Assembly (NCBI RefSeq): GCF_000769405.2
Contig: NZ_CP053439.1
Coordinates: forward strand, 1,736,001-1,800,000
Reading direction: 5' to 3'
Length of the DNA: 64,000 nt
Source of the DNA: Rhizobium brockwellii
GTDB taxonomy: Bacteria; Pseudomonadota; Alphaproteobacteria; Rhizobiales; Rhizobiaceae
A program made the position numbers and the translations under genes. Shown piece after piece: positions 36,853-48,153 of this stretch. The notes under the pieces were generated by a model. The model ran no database searches and was not told where the DNA came from. It worked only from the letters and a program-made list of their open reading frames with translations. Every line of letters starts with the position of its first letter. Positions within the stretch are counted from its first letter, which is position 1.

Positions 36853-37620
36853 ATGGCATTGCCTGATTTTTCTATGCGCCAGCTTCTTGAAGCAGGCGTC
36901 CACTTCGGCCACCAGACGCATCGCTGGAACCCGAAGATGAAGCCGTACATCTTCGGCGATCGCAACAACATTCACATCATCGATCTGGCCCAGACCGTTC
37001 CGATGCTGTCGCGCGCCCTTCAGGTCGTCAGCGACACCGTTGCCCGCGGCGGCCGCGTTCTCTTCGTCGGCACCAAGCGCCAGGCGTCGGAGATCATCGC
37101 CGACAGTGCCAAGCGCTCGGCCCAGTACTACGTCAACTCGCGCTGGCTCGGCGGCATGATGACGAACTGGAAGACGATCTCCAACTCGATCCAGCGCCTG
37201 CGCAAGCTCGACGAGATCCTGAACGGCGAAGCCCAGGGCTTCACCAAGAAGGAACGCCTGAACCTTGAGCGCGAGCGTGAAAAGCTCGACAAGGCCCTCG
37301 GCGGTATCCGCGATATGGGCGGCACGCCCGACCTGATGTTCATCATCGACACCAACAAGGAAAAGATCGCGATCGACGAAGCCAAGCGCCTCGGCATCCC
37401 GGTTGTCGCCATCATCGATTCGAACTGCGATCCGGACCTGATCGACTATCCGATCCCGGGTAACGACGACGCATCGCGCGCGATCGCTCTTTACTGCGAG
37501 CTGATCTCCCGCGCCGCCATCGACGGCATCGCGCGCCAGCAGGGCTCTTCCGGCCGCGATCTCGGCGCATCCTCCGAACTTCCGGTCGAGCCGGCTCTCG
37601 AGGAAGCAGCCGAAGGCTGA
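36853..37620 (+). CDS. rpsB: 30S ribosomal protein S2
   Basis: 255 residues. [20 protein letters not shown], the [20 protein letters not shown] block and [11 protein letters not shown] are diagnostic. S2 binds last in the platform region of the 30S subunit. The start has AAAGGAG nearby. It opens the translation/envelope gene run that continues to lpxB. Confidence 0.98.
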   Translation: MALPDFSMRQLLEAGVHFGHQTHRWNPKMKPYIFGDRNNIHIIDLAQTVPMLSRALQVVSDTVARGGRVLFVGTKRQASEIIADSAKRSAQYYVNSRWLGGMMTNWKTISNSIQRLRKLDEILNGEAQGFTKKERLNLEREREKLDKALGGIRDMGGTPDLMFIIDTNKEKIAIDEAKRLGIPVVAIIDSNCDPDLIDYPIPGNDDASRAIALYCELISRAAIDGIARQQGSSGRDLGASSELPVEPALEEAAEG

Positions 37621-37876
37621 TGAAGGCGGGCGGATCGAAAAGGTCCGCCAAGGCTTACAGAGACTGGGCTTGCAGAGACTGGGAAAGGCCGCTCGCGACT
37701 CATCGAAGTTCGGCGGCCTTGCCTGTTTCAAGGGGAGGGCGTCAGGCTCTCCGCCCGATAAGTTTCGTTATGGCGCGTCTTCATCACGCTGTCATACATA
37801 CAGGTACATTTCGTGCCTCAATCCGGTGCCGAGCCGCGCTTTGCGGTCCACCGTATGAACCGACAAGAGGAAGCTA

Positions 37877-38803
37877 ATGAGCGAGATTACGGCTGCAATG
37901 GTGAAGGAACTGCGCGAAAAGACCGGCGCAGGCATGATGGACTGCAAGAAGGCTCTTGCTGAAACCGCTGGCGACATGGAAGCGGCGATCGACTGGCTGC
38001 GCGCCAAGGGCATCGCCAAGGCCGACAAGAAGTCCGGCCGCACCGCTGCCGAAGGCCTCATCGGCGTTTCGAGCCAGGGCACCAAGGCCGTCGTCGTCGA
38101 AGTCAATTCCGAAACCGACTTCGTCGCCCGTAACGATGCTTTCCAGGAACTCGTCCGCGGCATCGCCAAGGTCGCCGTCTCGACCGACGGAACCGTCGAT
38201 GCCGTTGCCGCTGCGACCTACCCGGCATCCGGCAAGTCCGTGTCCGACACGATCAAGGATGCGATCGCAACGATCGGCGAGAACATGAACCTGCGCCGTT
38301 CGGTCGCTCTCTCGGTCGAAGACGGCGTCGTCGCCACCTATATCCACAATGCTGTTTCCGACGGCCTCGGCAAGCTCGGCGTTCTCGTCGCGCTGAAGTC
38401 GACCGGTGACAAGGATGCCCTGAACGCCATCGGCCGTCAGGTCGCTATGCACATCGCCGCCACCGCGCCTCTGGCGATCCGCCCGGAAGAAGTCGATGCC
38501 GCTGTCGCCGAGCGCGAGCGCAACGTCTTCATCGAGCAGTCGCGCGCTTCCGGTAAGCCGGACAATATCATCGAGAAGATGGTCGACGGCCGCATGCGCA
38601 AGTTCTTCGAGGAGGTCGCCCTTCTCTCGCAGGCTTTCGTCATCAATCCGGATCTGACGGTTGCAGCCGCCATCAAGGAAGCTGAAAAGGCCGTCGGCGC
38701 GCCGATCGAAGTCGCCGGCATGGCCCGTCTTCTGCTCGGCGAAGGCGTCGAGAAGGAAGAGACCGATTTCGCGGCCGAAGTCGCGGCTGCCGTCAAGGGT
38801 TGA
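37877..38803 (+). CDS. tsf: elongation factor Ts
   Basis: 308 residues. [20 protein letters not shown] followed by MDCKKAL and the core [16 protein letters not shown] are typical. It exchanges nucleotide on EF-Tu. It lies 256 bp after rpsB, a wider gap than usual, so a separate promoter is possible. AGAGGAAG precedes ATG 37877. Confidence 0.98.
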   Translation: MSEITAAMVKELREKTGAGMMDCKKALAETAGDMEAAIDWLRAKGIAKADKKSGRTAAEGLIGVSSQGTKAVVVEVNSETDFVARNDAFQELVRGIAKVAVSTDGTVDAVAAATYPASGKSVSDTIKDAIATIGENMNLRRSVALSVEDGVVATYIHNAVSDGLGKLGVLVALKSTGDKDALNAIGRQVAMHIAATAPLAIRPEEVDAAVAERERNVFIEQSRASGKPDNIIEKMVDGRMRKFFEEVALLSQAFVINPDLTVAAAIKEAEKAVGAPIEVAGMARLLLGEGVEKEETDFAAEVAAAVKG

Positions 38804-38826
38804 TCTTCCAGCCATAATTGGGAAAA

Positions 38827-38864
38827 CACGAAGGGCATCGCGTGACAACGCGGTGCCCTTCGTG
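38827..38864 (+). terminator. strong hairpin between tsf and pyrH
   Basis: CACGAAGGGCATCGCG pairs with CGCGGTGCCCTTCGTG over 16 bp with one wobble, and a 6-nt loop. The following bases are not T-rich, so it may attenuate or stabilise rather than fully stop transcription into pyrH. Confidence 0.7.
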
Positions 38865-38899
38865 TATCGGGCATTCACGGCAATTTACGAGGAGCCAAG

Positions 38900-39622
38900 A
38901 TGTCTTTAGAGCCTGTCTATAAACGCGTTCTACTCAAGGCCTCCGGCGAAGCGCTTATGGGTGGCCAGGGTTTCGGGATCGATGTGACGGTAGCGGACCG
39001 CATTGCATCCGATATCGCCGAGGCACGGCATATGGGCGTGGAAGTCGGCGTCGTCGTCGGTGGCGGCAATATCTTTCGCGGTGTCGCGGTGGCGTCCAAG
39101 GGCGGCGACCGAGTCACCGGCGACCATATGGGCATGCTCGGCACCATCATCAACGCGCTGGCGCTGGCGACCTCGCTGCGCAAGCTGAACATTGATACGG
39201 TGGTCCTTTCGGCCATCTCCATGCCCGAGATCTGCGAGAGCTTTTCGCAGCGCGCAACCCTTTATCACCTGTCGATGGGACGCGTGGTGATCTTTGCCGG
39301 CGGCACCGGCAACCCCTTCTTCACCACCGATTCCGCCGCAGCACTCCGCGCCGCCGAAATGGGTGCGGAAGCGATCTTCAAGGGCACGCAGGTGGACGGC
39401 ATCTACACCGCCGACCCGAAGAAATATCCCGATGCGACCCGTCTCGACCGGCTGACGCACCAGGAAGTGCTGGACAGGGGGCTTGCGGTGATGGACGTTG
39501 CCGCCGTGGCGCTCGCCAGAGAGAATTCCATTCCGATCATCGTCTTCTCGATCCACGAAAAGGGTGGTTTTGCTGAAATCTTGACGGGCGGTGGCCTCAA
39601 GACCATCGTCTCCGACAACTGA
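38900..39622 (+). CDS. pyrH: UMP kinase
   Basis: 240 residues, amino acid kinase family. KRVLLKASGEALMGGQGFGI, VGVVVGGGNIFRG, FAGGTGNPFFTTDSAAALRA and VDGIYTADPKKYP match PyrH. It phosphorylates UMP to UDP. GAGGAG lies just before ATG 38900. Next in line is frr, after a repeat. Confidence 0.97.
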   Translation: MSLEPVYKRVLLKASGEALMGGQGFGIDVTVADRIASDIAEARHMGVEVGVVVGGGNIFRGVAVASKGGDRVTGDHMGMLGTIINALALATSLRKLNIDTVVLSAISMPEICESFSQRATLYHLSMGRVVIFAGGTGNPFFTTDSAAALRAAEMGAEAIFKGTQVDGIYTADPKKYPDATRLDRLTHQEVLDRGLAVMDVAAVALARENSIPIIVFSIHEKGGFAEILTGGGLKTIVSDN

Positions 39623-39720
39623 TATAAGCTGCGCCGCTGTTCGGCGCAGTCCTCGCTAGAACTTGATGATTTTAGGCCCGGCGGGCCTGAAATCTGAATC
39701 ATGTTCGGCATTAAATAGTT

Positions 39721-39867
39721 AGAGCATGATGTCGTCCGAAAACTACTGACACTTTTCGGCATCATGCTCTGGAGCATGTCGCGCAAAAGTGTGCAGCGGT
39801 TTTGCGATAACGACATGCGTAAAACCAGGACTTAAAGCGCGGCAAGCGAATCTGAAAGATCGCGACG
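39721..39867 (+). repeat. RIME-like mosaic repeat, copy 3, two palindromic modules
   Basis: Module A (39721-39770) is an imperfect palindrome AGAGCATGATG...CATCATGCTCT. Module B (39771-39867) has GCATGTCG...CGACATGC and ends AATCTGAAAGATCGCGACG; it matches 3399-3496 (inverted) and 10621-10693. It lies between pyrH and frr. Confidence 0.8.
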
Positions 39868-39888
39868 GCGTTCTACGGGAGCATCGAC

Positions 39889-40449
39889 ATGAGTGAAGGT
39901 ATCGACATCAAGGAACTGAAGCGCCGCATGGATGGCGCGATTTCCGCATTCAAAAGCGACATCGCATCGTTGCGCACCGGCCGTGCTTCGGCCAACATCC
40001 TCGACCCGGTGACGATCGAGGCCTATGGCTCGCGCATGCCGCTGAACCAGGTCGCCAACATCACCGTGCCCGAGCCGCGCATGCTGTCGGTTTCCGTCTG
40101 GGACAAGTCGATGGTCAGTGCCGTCGAACGCGGCATCCGCGAATCCAATCTCGGCCTCAACCCGATCATCGACGGCCAGAACCTGCGCATTCCGTTGCCG
40201 GAACTGAACGAGGAGCGCCGCAAGTCGCTCGTCAAGGTGGCGCACGACTACGCCGAAAAGAGCAAAGTGGCGATTCGCCATGTCCGCCGCGACGGCATGG
40301 ACGGCCTTAAGAAAGCCGAGAAGGACGGCGTCATCGGCCAGGACGAGAGCCGGGCGCAGTCGGAACGTGTACAGAAGATGACGGACGAGACGATTTCCGA
40401 AATCGACCGCTTGCTTGGCGAGAAGGAAAAGGAAATCATGCAGGTCTAG
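39889..40449 (+). CDS. frr: ribosome recycling factor
   Basis: 186 residues with the RRF three-helix and beta-domain layout: [60 protein letters not shown]. It splits post-termination ribosomes with EF-G. It starts 22 bp after the RIME-like repeat, so it either reads through from pyrH or has a promoter close to or in the repeat. Confidence 0.97.
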   Translation: MSEGIDIKELKRRMDGAISAFKSDIASLRTGRASANILDPVTIEAYGSRMPLNQVANITVPEPRMLSVSVWDKSMVSAVERGIRESNLGLNPIIDGQNLRIPLPELNEERRKSLVKVAHDYAEKSKVAIRHVRRDGMDGLKKAEKDGVIGQDESRAQSERVQKMTDETISEIDRLLGEKEKEIMQV

Positions 40450-40486
40450 TGGATCTGTGCCTTTGCCTGGAAAGACCGGACGGGAA

Positions 40487-41230
40487 ATGTCGGAATCTGT
40501 ATTTGTGACTGTGCCGGAGCATGTTGCCATCATCATGGACGGCAATGGCCGTTGGGCCAAGCAACGTGGCCTGCCGCGCACGATGGGCCATCGCAAGGGT
40601 GTCGAGGCGGTGCGTGAGACAGTCCGCGCCGCCGGTGCGGCCGGCATAAAATATCTGACCCTCTTTGCCTTCTCGTCGGAGAACTGGCGCCGGCCCGAAG
40701 CTGAGGTCTCCGATCTGCTCGGCCTGCTCAAGGCTTTCATCCGGCGCGATCTCGCTGAGCTTCATCGCCAAAACGTGCGGATCAAGGTGATCGGTGACCG
40801 CGACAGCCTGCGCAGCGACATTCTCAGCCTCTTGCTGGAGGCCGAGGAGACGACCAGGGACAACACGTCGCTGACGCTCGTCATCGCCTTCAACTACGGT
40901 TCGCGCGACGAGATCGCCCGCGCCGTCGTCAGCCTCGCCCGGGATGTCGAGGCCGGCCGCCTGAGAGCTCAGGATATTACACCCGCGCTGATCAACGCCC
41001 GTCTCGATACGGCCGGCATCCCCGATCCGGATCTCATCATCCGCACCAGTGGCGAAGAGCGGCTTTCCAACTTCCTCCTCTGGCAGGCCGCCTATTCGGA
41101 ATTCATCTTCCTTCCGGAATATTGGCCGGATTTCAGCCCCGAGATCTTCCGCTCGGCGCTCGAGACATTCGCCTCTCGCGAACGGCGCTTCGGTGGCCTG
41201 TCCTCGCAAGCGGCCGCGGTCGGCACCTGA
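40487..41230 (+). CDS. uppS: undecaprenyl diphosphate synthase
   Basis: 247 residues. [47 protein letters not shown] and [20 protein letters not shown] are the cis-prenyltransferase motifs. It makes the lipid carrier for peptidoglycan and LPS. I chose ATG 40487 (MSESVF) with CGGGAA upstream. Its stop shares one base with the cdsA start. Confidence 0.97.
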   Translation: MSESVFVTVPEHVAIIMDGNGRWAKQRGLPRTMGHRKGVEAVRETVRAAGAAGIKYLTLFAFSSENWRRPEAEVSDLLGLLKAFIRRDLAELHRQNVRIKVIGDRDSLRSDILSLLLEAEETTRDNTSLTLVIAFNYGSRDEIARAVVSLARDVEAGRLRAQDITPALINARLDTAGIPDPDLIIRTSGEERLSNFLLWQAAYSEFIFLPEYWPDFSPEIFRSALETFASRERRFGGLSSQAAAVGT

Positions 41231-42060
41231 TGCAGCAGGAACTGAAGCTCCGCATCGTTTCAGGACTGATTCTTGCGGCTATCGTTCTTGCCGCCACCTG
41301 GTATGGCGGCTTTGCCTTCCGTATCCTGGCGGTCGTGATCGGCCTGCTGATCTACTATGAATGGTCGAAAATAACAGGCATCGCGCGGGATTGGGTCGCC
41401 AATGCCGTCGGCTGGATCGGCGAGGCGGCGATTGCCTTCCTCGTGCTTGTTGGCAATTTCGAATTCGCCGCCGGCATGCTGGCCGGCGTCACCGCCGTCG
41501 GCATCGCCCTGATCATCCTGCAGGGCACCAGCCGCTGGTTTCCGGCAGGCCTGTTTTATGCCGGCGCCACCGGCCTGGCGCTTGCCGCGATCAGAAGCGA
41601 TGACCGGCTTGGCCTTTACGCCATGCTCTTCGTCTTTGCCGTCGTCTGGGCAACCGATATCCTTGCCTATTTCGTTGGCAGGGCGCTTGGCGGGCCGAAG
41701 CTTGCCCCTTCGATCTCGCCCGGAAAGACCTGGTCGGGTGCAATCGGCGGCGCCGTGTCGGCGGTCGCAGCCGGCGTCGTTCTCATCCATTTTCTCCTTC
41801 CGGGCGCTGAAATCGTCGCTGCCGGTGTGGCGTTGGTTCTCTCGGTTTGCAGCCAGTCGGGCGATCTTTTCGAATCGTTCATAAAGCGGAAATTCGGCGT
41901 CAAGGATTCGAGCCGTCTCATTCCGGGCCATGGCGGCGTCATGGACCGTGTCGACGGACTGATTTTTGCCTGTTTTTCGGCGTTCTTGCTTGCTGGGCTT
42001 TTTTCCCTGATAAAGGGGGCCGGAATGACGTCGCTCGGCGCGGCATTGTTCGGACTGTGA
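41230..42060 (+). CDS. cdsA: phosphatidate cytidylyltransferase
   Basis: 276 residues, mostly hydrophobic. Signature SFIKRKFGVKDSSRLIPGHG followed by GVMDRVDG, plus SPGKTWSGAIGG. It makes CDP-diacylglycerol in the inner membrane. TGATG overlap with uppS shows coupling. Confidence 0.96.
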   Translation: MQQELKLRIVSGLILAAIVLAATWYGGFAFRILAVVIGLLIYYEWSKITGIARDWVANAVGWIGEAAIAFLVLVGNFEFAAGMLAGVTAVGIALIILQGTSRWFPAGLFYAGATGLALAAIRSDDRLGLYAMLFVFAVVWATDILAYFVGRALGGPKLAPSISPGKTWSGAIGGAVSAVAAGVVLIHFLLPGAEIVAAGVALVLSVCSQSGDLFESFIKRKFGVKDSSRLIPGHGGVMDRVDGLIFACFSAFLLAGLFSLIKGAGMTSLGAALFGL

Positions 42061-42087
42061 CAACGCGCAGCCTGACGGAAGGGACTT

Positions 42088-43221
42088 ATGGAAACGGTGA
42101 GCGGCATATACGCATTTCTGATGGGGAACATCGTTACCTTCATCCTCGTGCTGTCACTGCTCGTCTTCGTGCATGAGATGGGCCATTACCTCGTCGGGCG
42201 CTGGAGCGGCATTCGCATCCTTGCCTTTTCCGTCGGCTTCGGTCCGGAAATATTCGGCTTCACCGACCGCCACGGAACGCGCTGGAAGATTTCGGTGGTC
42301 CCGCTTGGCGGTTACGTAAGGTTCTTCGGCGACGAGGATGCTTCGAGCAAGCCCGACACCGACAAGATCGCCGCCATGTCCGAGGAGGATAGGGCACGCT
42401 CCTTTGCCGGCGCCAAGCTGTGGAAACGCGCTGCAACCGTCGCGGCTGGCCCGATCGCCAATTTTCTGCTCGCGATCGCCATCTTCACCATTCTTTTCTC
42501 GGTCTATGGCCGCACGATCGCCGATCCTGTCGTTGCCGAGGTCAAGCCCGACGGCGCTGCCGCTGCCGCCGGCATCCTTCCAGGCGATCTGCTGATCGCC
42601 ATCGACGGCGGCAAGGTCGAGACCTTCGACGACGTGCGCCGCTACGTCGGCATCCGCCCGAGCCAGAAGATCGTCGTGACGATCGAGCGCGCCGGCCAGA
42701 AGCTCGATGTGCCGATGGTGCCGCAACGCGTCGACACGACCGACCAGTTCGGCAACAAGGTCGAGCTCGGCCAGATCGGCATCGTCACCAGCCGGGAGGT
42801 CGGCAACTTCCGCCTGAAGACCTATACGCCGCTACAGTCGCTGCGCGAGGCTGTGATCGAGACCCGTGACATTGTCACCGGCACCTTCAAATATATCGGC
42901 AACATCTTCAGCGGAACGATGCGCGCCGATCAATTGGGCGGGCCGATCCGCGTGGCGCAGGCGTCGGGCCAGATGGCGTCGCTTGGAATAGGGGCGGTGT
43001 TGCAGCTTGCGGCGGTACTTTCTGTTTCGATAGGATTGCTTAACCTGATGCCGGTTCCGGTACTTGATGGCGGCCACCTGATGTTCTATGCGGTGGAAGC
43101 GGTGAGGGGAAAACCGCTGGGCTCTTCGGCCCAGGAAATTGCGTTTCGCATCGGCCTGGCGATGATACTGACATTGATGGTTTTCACGACCTGGAACGAC
43201 ATTGGCTCGTTGAGAGGGTAA
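42088..43221 (+). CDS. rseP: site-2 zinc metalloprotease RseP
   Basis: 377 residues. The zinc motif HEMGH (H29, E30, H33) lies in the first membrane helix, a PDZ domain at about 130-210 (VVAEVKPDGAAAAAGILPGD), and NLMPVPVLDGGHL in the last membrane region. It performs intramembrane cleavage of anti-sigma factors and similar substrates. 27 bp after cdsA. Confidence 0.95.
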   Translation: METVSGIYAFLMGNIVTFILVLSLLVFVHEMGHYLVGRWSGIRILAFSVGFGPEIFGFTDRHGTRWKISVVPLGGYVRFFGDEDASSKPDTDKIAAMSEEDRARSFAGAKLWKRAATVAAGPIANFLLAIAIFTILFSVYGRTIADPVVAEVKPDGAAAAAGILPGDLLIAIDGGKVETFDDVRRYVGIRPSQKIVVTIERAGQKLDVPMVPQRVDTTDQFGNKVELGQIGIVTSREVGNFRLKTYTPLQSLREAVIETRDIVTGTFKYIGNIFSGTMRADQLGGPIRVAQASGQMASLGIGAVLQLAAVLSVSIGLLNLMPVPVLDGGHLMFYAVEAVRGKPLGSSAQEIAFRIGLAMILTLMVFTTWNDIGSLRG

Positions 43222-43420
43222 ACGAGCAAGGTGAGGATAATTACTATTTATTTACGATGTTTCAAGGCTGTAGTGGCGAATGGGTCACGCTTGCAAATGA
43301 AGTAAACAGAAATTAACGACCTGCCTTGCTTGTATGTCAAAAGCGGGTAAAACGACACACGTGACCGGAATCGGGTTCTCCTGGAACCGGGGACGAGGGA
43401 AACAAAAGGTAATGGGTGAA

Positions 43421-45760
43421 ATGAAGGCTGGTTCAAAGTTTTTGAACGCAGTATCGGCGGTTGCGCTGTCTGCTAGTGTTGTTGCTTCGGGCGCAGGTGC
43501 TTTGACGTTCGTTTCCGCTACGGCCGCTGAGGCCGCGGTTATCCAGCGCATCGATGTGCGCGGCGCAAGCCGTGTCGGCGCGGAAGCCGTCCGGTCGAAC
43601 CTCACCATCGCTCCCGGAAAGAGTTTTTCGAACAGCGATATCGATGCCTCGGTCAAGCAGCTCTACGGGACGGGTTACTTCTCCGACGTGAAGATCTCGG
43701 TCTCCGGAAGCACGCTGGTCGTCAACGTTCAGGAAGCCCAGCTGGTCAATCAGGTCGTCTTCAACGGCAACCGCAAGATCAAGGACGACAAGCTCGCGAC
43801 GATCGTCCAGACCCACGCTGCCGGTCCCTACAGCGACACCCAGATTCAGGCTGACATCCAGTCGATCAAGGAAGCTTATGCTGCCACCGGCCGCAGCGAG
43901 GTCGAAGTCACGACGCAGGTGGTGCCGCTCGGCGAGGGCCGTGTCAACCTCGCCTTCGTCATCAACGAGGGTGACCGCACCAAGATCGATTCGATCAACT
44001 TCGTCGGCAATAATGCCTATAGCGCCGGCCGCCTGGCTGCCGTCATCAACACCAAGCGTTCGAACTTCCTGTCGTTCCTGACCCGCAAGGACGTCTACAA
44101 CGAAGACAAGCTCCACGCCGACGAAGAAGCGCTGCGCCAGTTCTATTACAATCGCGGCTACGCCGACATGCGCATCGTCTCCTCCGATGCCACCTTCGAC
44201 GACGCGACCAACAAATACACGCTCACCTTCAACATCGAGGAAGGCCAGCGTTACGACTTCGGACCAGTGACCGTCCAGTCGACCGTCGAAGGCGTCGGCT
44301 CCGACCAGCTGCAGCCGCTCGTGCGCACCCGGGAAGGCCAGGTCTACAACGCCAAGGAAGTGCAGAAGTCGATCGAAGCGATCTCCGATCAGGTGGCGTC
44401 TGCCGGTTATCCCTTTGCACGCGTCACGCCGCGCGGCAACCGCGACCTCAACAACAACACGATCGGTGTCGAATATCTGGTCGACCAGGGCGAGCGCGCC
44501 TATGTCGAGCGCATCGAGATCCGCGGCAACAGCCGCACGCGCGACTACGTCATCCGCCGCGAATTCGACATGAGCGAAGGCGACGCCTTCAACCAGCAGA
44601 TGATCACCAAGGCCAAGCGTCGCCTCGAGGCGCTCGGTTATTTCTCCTCGGTCAACATCTCCACCCAGCCGGGCAGTTCGCCCGACCGTGTCGTGGTGGT
44701 CGTCGACGTGCAAGATCAGTCGACCGGTTCGTTCGGTGTCGGCGCGGGTTATGCCGCTGGCGGCGACGGCCTGTTGCTTGAAGCATCGATCGAGGAAAAG
44801 AACTTCCTCGGCCGCGGCCAATACATCCGCATCTCGGCCGGCGGCGGTCAGGAAGGCTCGCGCGCCTATGGCGTCAGCTTCACCGAACCCTATTTCCTAG
44901 GCTATCGCCTGGCGGCAGGCTTCGACGTCAACCGCAGCGAAACGTCGAGCAACGACAACTACGATTACGAGGAAACCAGCGTCGTCCTGCGCGTCACTGC
45001 GCCGATCACGGAGGATCTGGCGACGACCTTCCGCTATAACTACAAGCAGATGAAGTATGATGCGGACAACAACGATCTTTCCGACCTGTCCGCTCCATAT
45101 CAGCACCTCGTTGAGGACAGCCCGTGGACACGTTCTTCCGTCTCGCAGACGCTGACCTACAACACGCTCGACGACACAGTCTTGCCGCGTGAAGGCATCT
45201 ACGCCACGGCGACGCAGGAACTTGCCGGCCTCGGCGGCGACTCGCAATTCTACAAGATCTACGGCAAGGCCCGCTACTACCGCCTGCTCGCTGACGATGC
45301 CGATATCATTGGCTCGGTTTCGGCCTCGGCTGGTTATGTCGTCGGTTTCGGCGAGCACCTGAACGTCTTCGATCAGTTCACGCTGACCAATGGCGACATT
45401 CGCGGTTTCGAGAATAAGGGCATCGGCCCGCGCGTTTCGGGCACCAACGACGATCCGTTGGGCGGTACGACTTATTTCACGGCATCTGCCGAAGCGACTT
45501 TCCCGATGCCCGGCTTCCCGCGCGACTTCAACCTGCGCGGCGCGGTCTTCGCCGACGCCGGCACGTTGTTCGGCAACGACGTTGACCTGAGGGGCGACGG
45601 AATAGACGGCGAGGACGCCTCCCTGCGCGCTTCCGTCGGTGTCGGCGTCGTCTGGCAGTCTCCCTTCGGTGCATTGCGTCTGGACTACGCGATCCCGGTT
45701 CTCAAGGAAGACTTCGACAAGACGCAGAACTTCAAGTTTGGCATCAACAACCAATTCTGA
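43421..45760 (+). CDS. bamA: outer membrane protein assembly factor BamA
   Basis: 779 residues. A signal peptide ([20 protein letters not shown], cleavage near AEA) is followed by five POTRA domains (about 45-430) and the Omp85 barrel with the [13 protein letters not shown] loop-6 motif and a C-terminal FKFGINNQF ending in Phe. It inserts beta-barrel proteins in the outer membrane. ATG 43421 is chosen; ATG 43412 is also possible. Both have AAAAGG upstream. Confidence 0.95.
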   Translation: MKAGSKFLNAVSAVALSASVVASGAGALTFVSATAAEAAVIQRIDVRGASRVGAEAVRSNLTIAPGKSFSNSDIDASVKQLYGTGYFSDVKISVSGSTLVVNVQEAQLVNQVVFNGNRKIKDDKLATIVQTHAAGPYSDTQIQADIQSIKEAYAATGRSEVEVTTQVVPLGEGRVNLAFVINEGDRTKIDSINFVGNNAYSAGRLAAVINTKRSNFLSFLTRKDVYNEDKLHADEEALRQFYYNRGYADMRIVSSDATFDDATNKYTLTFNIEEGQRYDFGPVTVQSTVEGVGSDQLQPLVRTREGQVYNAKEVQKSIEAISDQVASAGYPFARVTPRGNRDLNNNTIGVEYLVDQGERAYVERIEIRGNSRTRDYVIRREFDMSEGDAFNQQMITKAKRRLEALGYFSSVNISTQPGSSPDRVVVVVDVQDQSTGSFGVGAGYAAGGDGLLLEASIEEKNFLGRGQYIRISAGGGQEGSRAYGVSFTEPYFLGYRLAAGFDVNRSETSSNDNYDYEETSVVLRVTAPITEDLATTFRYNYKQMKYDADNNDLSDLSAPYQHLVEDSPWTRSSVSQTLTYNTLDDTVLPREGIYATATQELAGLGGDSQFYKIYGKARYYRLLADDADIIGSVSASAGYVVGFGEHLNVFDQFTLTNGDIRGFENKGIGPRVSGTNDDPLGGTTYFTASAEATFPMPGFPRDFNLRGAVFADAGTLFGNDVDLRGDGIDGEDASLRASVGVGVVWQSPFGALRLDYAIPVLKEDFDKTQNFKFGINNQF

Positions 45761-45810
45761 TATCGGCAGTCCGGAACTGTAAGACTCAATTCCGTTCTGG
45801 AGCATTGCCG

Positions 45811-46875
45811 ATGGAGCAAAACGTTTTTTTTCTGCCCCATGAAGGTCTGAAGCTCGCTGAGCTGGCAGAGTTTCTTGGGGCGGAACTTGCTAGTTCCGAC
45901 CATGCCGATCTTATCGTCAGGTCCGTTGCCCCCATCAGCCGGGCCCGGGCGGGCGATGTCTGTTATATCCTGTCGCGTCGTAACCGCGATGAGCTGGCGA
46001 CATGCGAAGCCTCGGCAGTGATCTGCGACAAGGCGCTCGCCGATCTCGTACCCCCCCATATCCCGGTCATCCTGTCGTCCAATCCACATGCGGCTTTCGC
46101 GATGGCGGGCGGCCTGTTTTATCCCGCGGCGTTGCGCCCGGTCGTCTTTTCCGGTGAAAGCGAGATCGCGCCAAGTGCGGTGATCGATCCGAGCGCCAAG
46201 CTTGAAAAGGGCGTGATCGTCGAGCCGCTGGCCGTCATCGGAGCGCATGCCGAGATCGGCGAAGGGACGCGCATCGGCGCCCACTGCATCATCGGTCCGA
46301 GTGTCAAGATTGGCCGGGATTGTTCGATTGCGGCCGGCGCCAGCATTCTCTGCGCGCTGCTCGGTAATGGCGTCATCATCCACAACGGCGCCCGCATCGG
46401 CCAGGATGGTTTCGGTTATGCGCCGGGCCCGCGAGGCATGATCAAGATCGTCCAGATCGGCCGAGTGATCATCCAGGATAATGTCGAGATCGGCGCCAAC
46501 ACCTCGATCGACCGTGGCACCATGGACGATACGGTCATCGGCGAAGGCACCAAGATCGACAACCAGGTACAGATCGGCCACAACGTTCAGATCGGCCGCC
46601 ATTGCGCCATCGTTGCGCAGGTCGGCATCGCCGGCAGCGCGAAGATCGGCAATGGCGTTCAGATCGGCGGCCAGGTCGGTATCAAGGGGCATGTGACGAT
46701 CGGGGACGGCGTGCAGATCGCCGCCCAAAGCGGTATCATGACCGATCTTGCTGCCGGCGGACAATATGGTGGTACACCTGGGCGCCCGCTGAATGACTAT
46801 CTGAGAGATGTCGCGCAACAGATGTCAAAGACGAAGCTGCGCGGGACGAAACCTGGAGGCAAGCAAAATGACTGA
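45811..46875 (+). CDS. lpxD: UDP-3-O-(3-hydroxyacyl)glucosamine N-acyltransferase
   Basis: 354 residues. An N-terminal LpxD domain precedes about ten hexapeptide turns, with catalytic His in [19 protein letters not shown]. It adds the second hydroxyacyl chain in lipid A synthesis. ATG 45811 has TGGAG upstream. Overlaps fabZ by 8 bp. Confidence 0.96.
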   Translation: MEQNVFFLPHEGLKLAELAEFLGAELASSDHADLIVRSVAPISRARAGDVCYILSRRNRDELATCEASAVICDKALADLVPPHIPVILSSNPHAAFAMAGGLFYPAALRPVVFSGESEIAPSAVIDPSAKLEKGVIVEPLAVIGAHAEIGEGTRIGAHCIIGPSVKIGRDCSIAAGASILCALLGNGVIIHNGARIGQDGFGYAPGPRGMIKIVQIGRVIIQDNVEIGANTSIDRGTMDDTVIGEGTKIDNQVQIGHNVQIGRHCAIVAQVGIAGSAKIGNGVQIGGQVGIKGHVTIGDGVQIAAQSGIMTDLAAGGQYGGTPGRPLNDYLRDVAQQMSKTKLRGTKPGGKQND

Positions 46876-47335
46876 GGAAGCCACGACAACGCTTTCTTCG
46901 GCTGACATCATCGAGATCATGAAACTGCTGCCGCATCGCTACCCGTTTCTCATGGTCGACAAGATCATCGAGATTGACGGCGACAACACGGCGATCGGCA
47001 TCAAGAACGTCACGGTGAACGAACCGCATTTCACCGGTCATTTTCCGGAATCTCCGATCATGCCCGGCGTTCTCTTGATCGAGGGCATGGCCCAGACTGC
47101 GGGTGCGATCTGTGCCAAGAAGGATGGCCAGCCAGGCAACCTCGTCTATTTCATGACCATCGAGAATGCGCGCTTCCGCAAGCCCGTCGTACCCGGCGAT
47201 CGTGTTGAGTTCCATGTCAGGAAGCACAAGCAGCGCGGCAATATCTGGAAATTCCATTGCGACGCCAAGGTCGACGGCGCCCTTGTCGCCGAAGCCGATA
47301 TCGGCGCGATGATCGTTCGTAAGGATCAGGCATGA
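46868..47335 (+). CDS. fabZ: 3-hydroxyacyl-ACP dehydratase FabZ
   Basis: 155 residues, hot-dog fold. [20 protein letters not shown] and [20 protein letters not shown] carry the catalytic His and Glu. It feeds acyl-ACP to LpxA/LpxD. Starts inside lpxD and overlaps lpxA by 4 bp (ATGA). Confidence 0.97.
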   Translation: MTEEATTTLSSADIIEIMKLLPHRYPFLMVDKIIEIDGDNTAIGIKNVTVNEPHFTGHFPESPIMPGVLLIEGMAQTAGAICAKKDGQPGNLVYFMTIENARFRKPVVPGDRVEFHVRKHKQRGNIWKFHCDAKVDGALVAEADIGAMIVRKDQA

Positions 47336-48150
47336 GCACTATCGCCGAAAGCGCCCGCATTCATCCGATGGCTGTCGTCGAAGACGGCGCGACCATCGGT
47401 GAGGGCGTCAAGATCGGTCCCTTCTGCCATGTCGGGTCGCACGTCGTCCTCAATGCGAATGTCGAGCTTTTGTCGCATGCGGTCGTGACTGGCCGCACCG
47501 TGGTCGGCAAGGGCACACGCATCTTCCCGATGGCGGTCGTTGGTGGTGATCCGCAGAGCGTGCATCACGGTGGCGAGGAGACGACGCTGACGGTCGGCGC
47601 CAATTGCACGATCCGCGAGGGCGTGACGATGAATACGGGCACGGCCGATTTCGGCGGCCAGACGATCGTCGGCGACAATAACCTCTTCCTTGCCAATTCG
47701 CATGTCGCGCATGACTGCCGGGTGGGCAACCATGTGATCATGTCGAACAACGTCATGCTCGCCGGCCATGTCGTCATCGAAGATCGCGTCATCCTGGGCG
47801 GCGGCTCGGCCGTTCACCAGTTTACCCGCGTCGGCCGTCAGGCCTTCGTTGGCGGGCTCTCGGCAGTGAGTTACGACGTCATTCCCTACGGTATGCTGAA
47901 CGGTAATCCCGGGCTGCTGAGCGGCCTCAACGTCGTCGGCATGACGCGCGCCGGCGTCGACCGCGCCGTCATTCACAGGGTGCGGCGCGCCTACAAGTCG
48001 ATCTTCGAAGGACCGGGCTCCGTCCGCGAAAACGCCGCCACCATCCGCGAAGAATATGCCGATTGCGAGCAGGCGGTCCACATCCTCGACTTCATCGCCG
48101 CCGACAGCGACCGCGCCTTGTCCTCGCCAACCCGCGGGCAGAAGGGCTAG
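47332..48150 (+). CDS. lpxA: UDP-N-acetylglucosamine acyltransferase
   Basis: 272 residues, hexapeptide beta-helix with catalytic His in [20 protein letters not shown]. It performs the first step of lipid A synthesis. It ends 3 nt before the lpxI GTG start. Confidence 0.97.
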   Translation: MSTIAESARIHPMAVVEDGATIGEGVKIGPFCHVGSHVVLNANVELLSHAVVTGRTVVGKGTRIFPMAVVGGDPQSVHHGGEETTLTVGANCTIREGVTMNTGTADFGGQTIVGDNNLFLANSHVAHDCRVGNHVIMSNNVMLAGHVVIEDRVILGGGSAVHQFTRVGRQAFVGGLSAVSYDVIPYGMLNGNPGLLSGLNVVGMTRAGVDRAVIHRVRRAYKSIFEGPGSVRENAATIREEYADCEQAVHILDFIAADSDRALSSPTRGQKG

Positions 48151-48153
48151 TCC

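Noticed and set aside
43433..44821. 462-codon minus-strand frame opposite bamA
   Set aside because: It covers conserved POTRA coding DNA and has no recognisable protein features.
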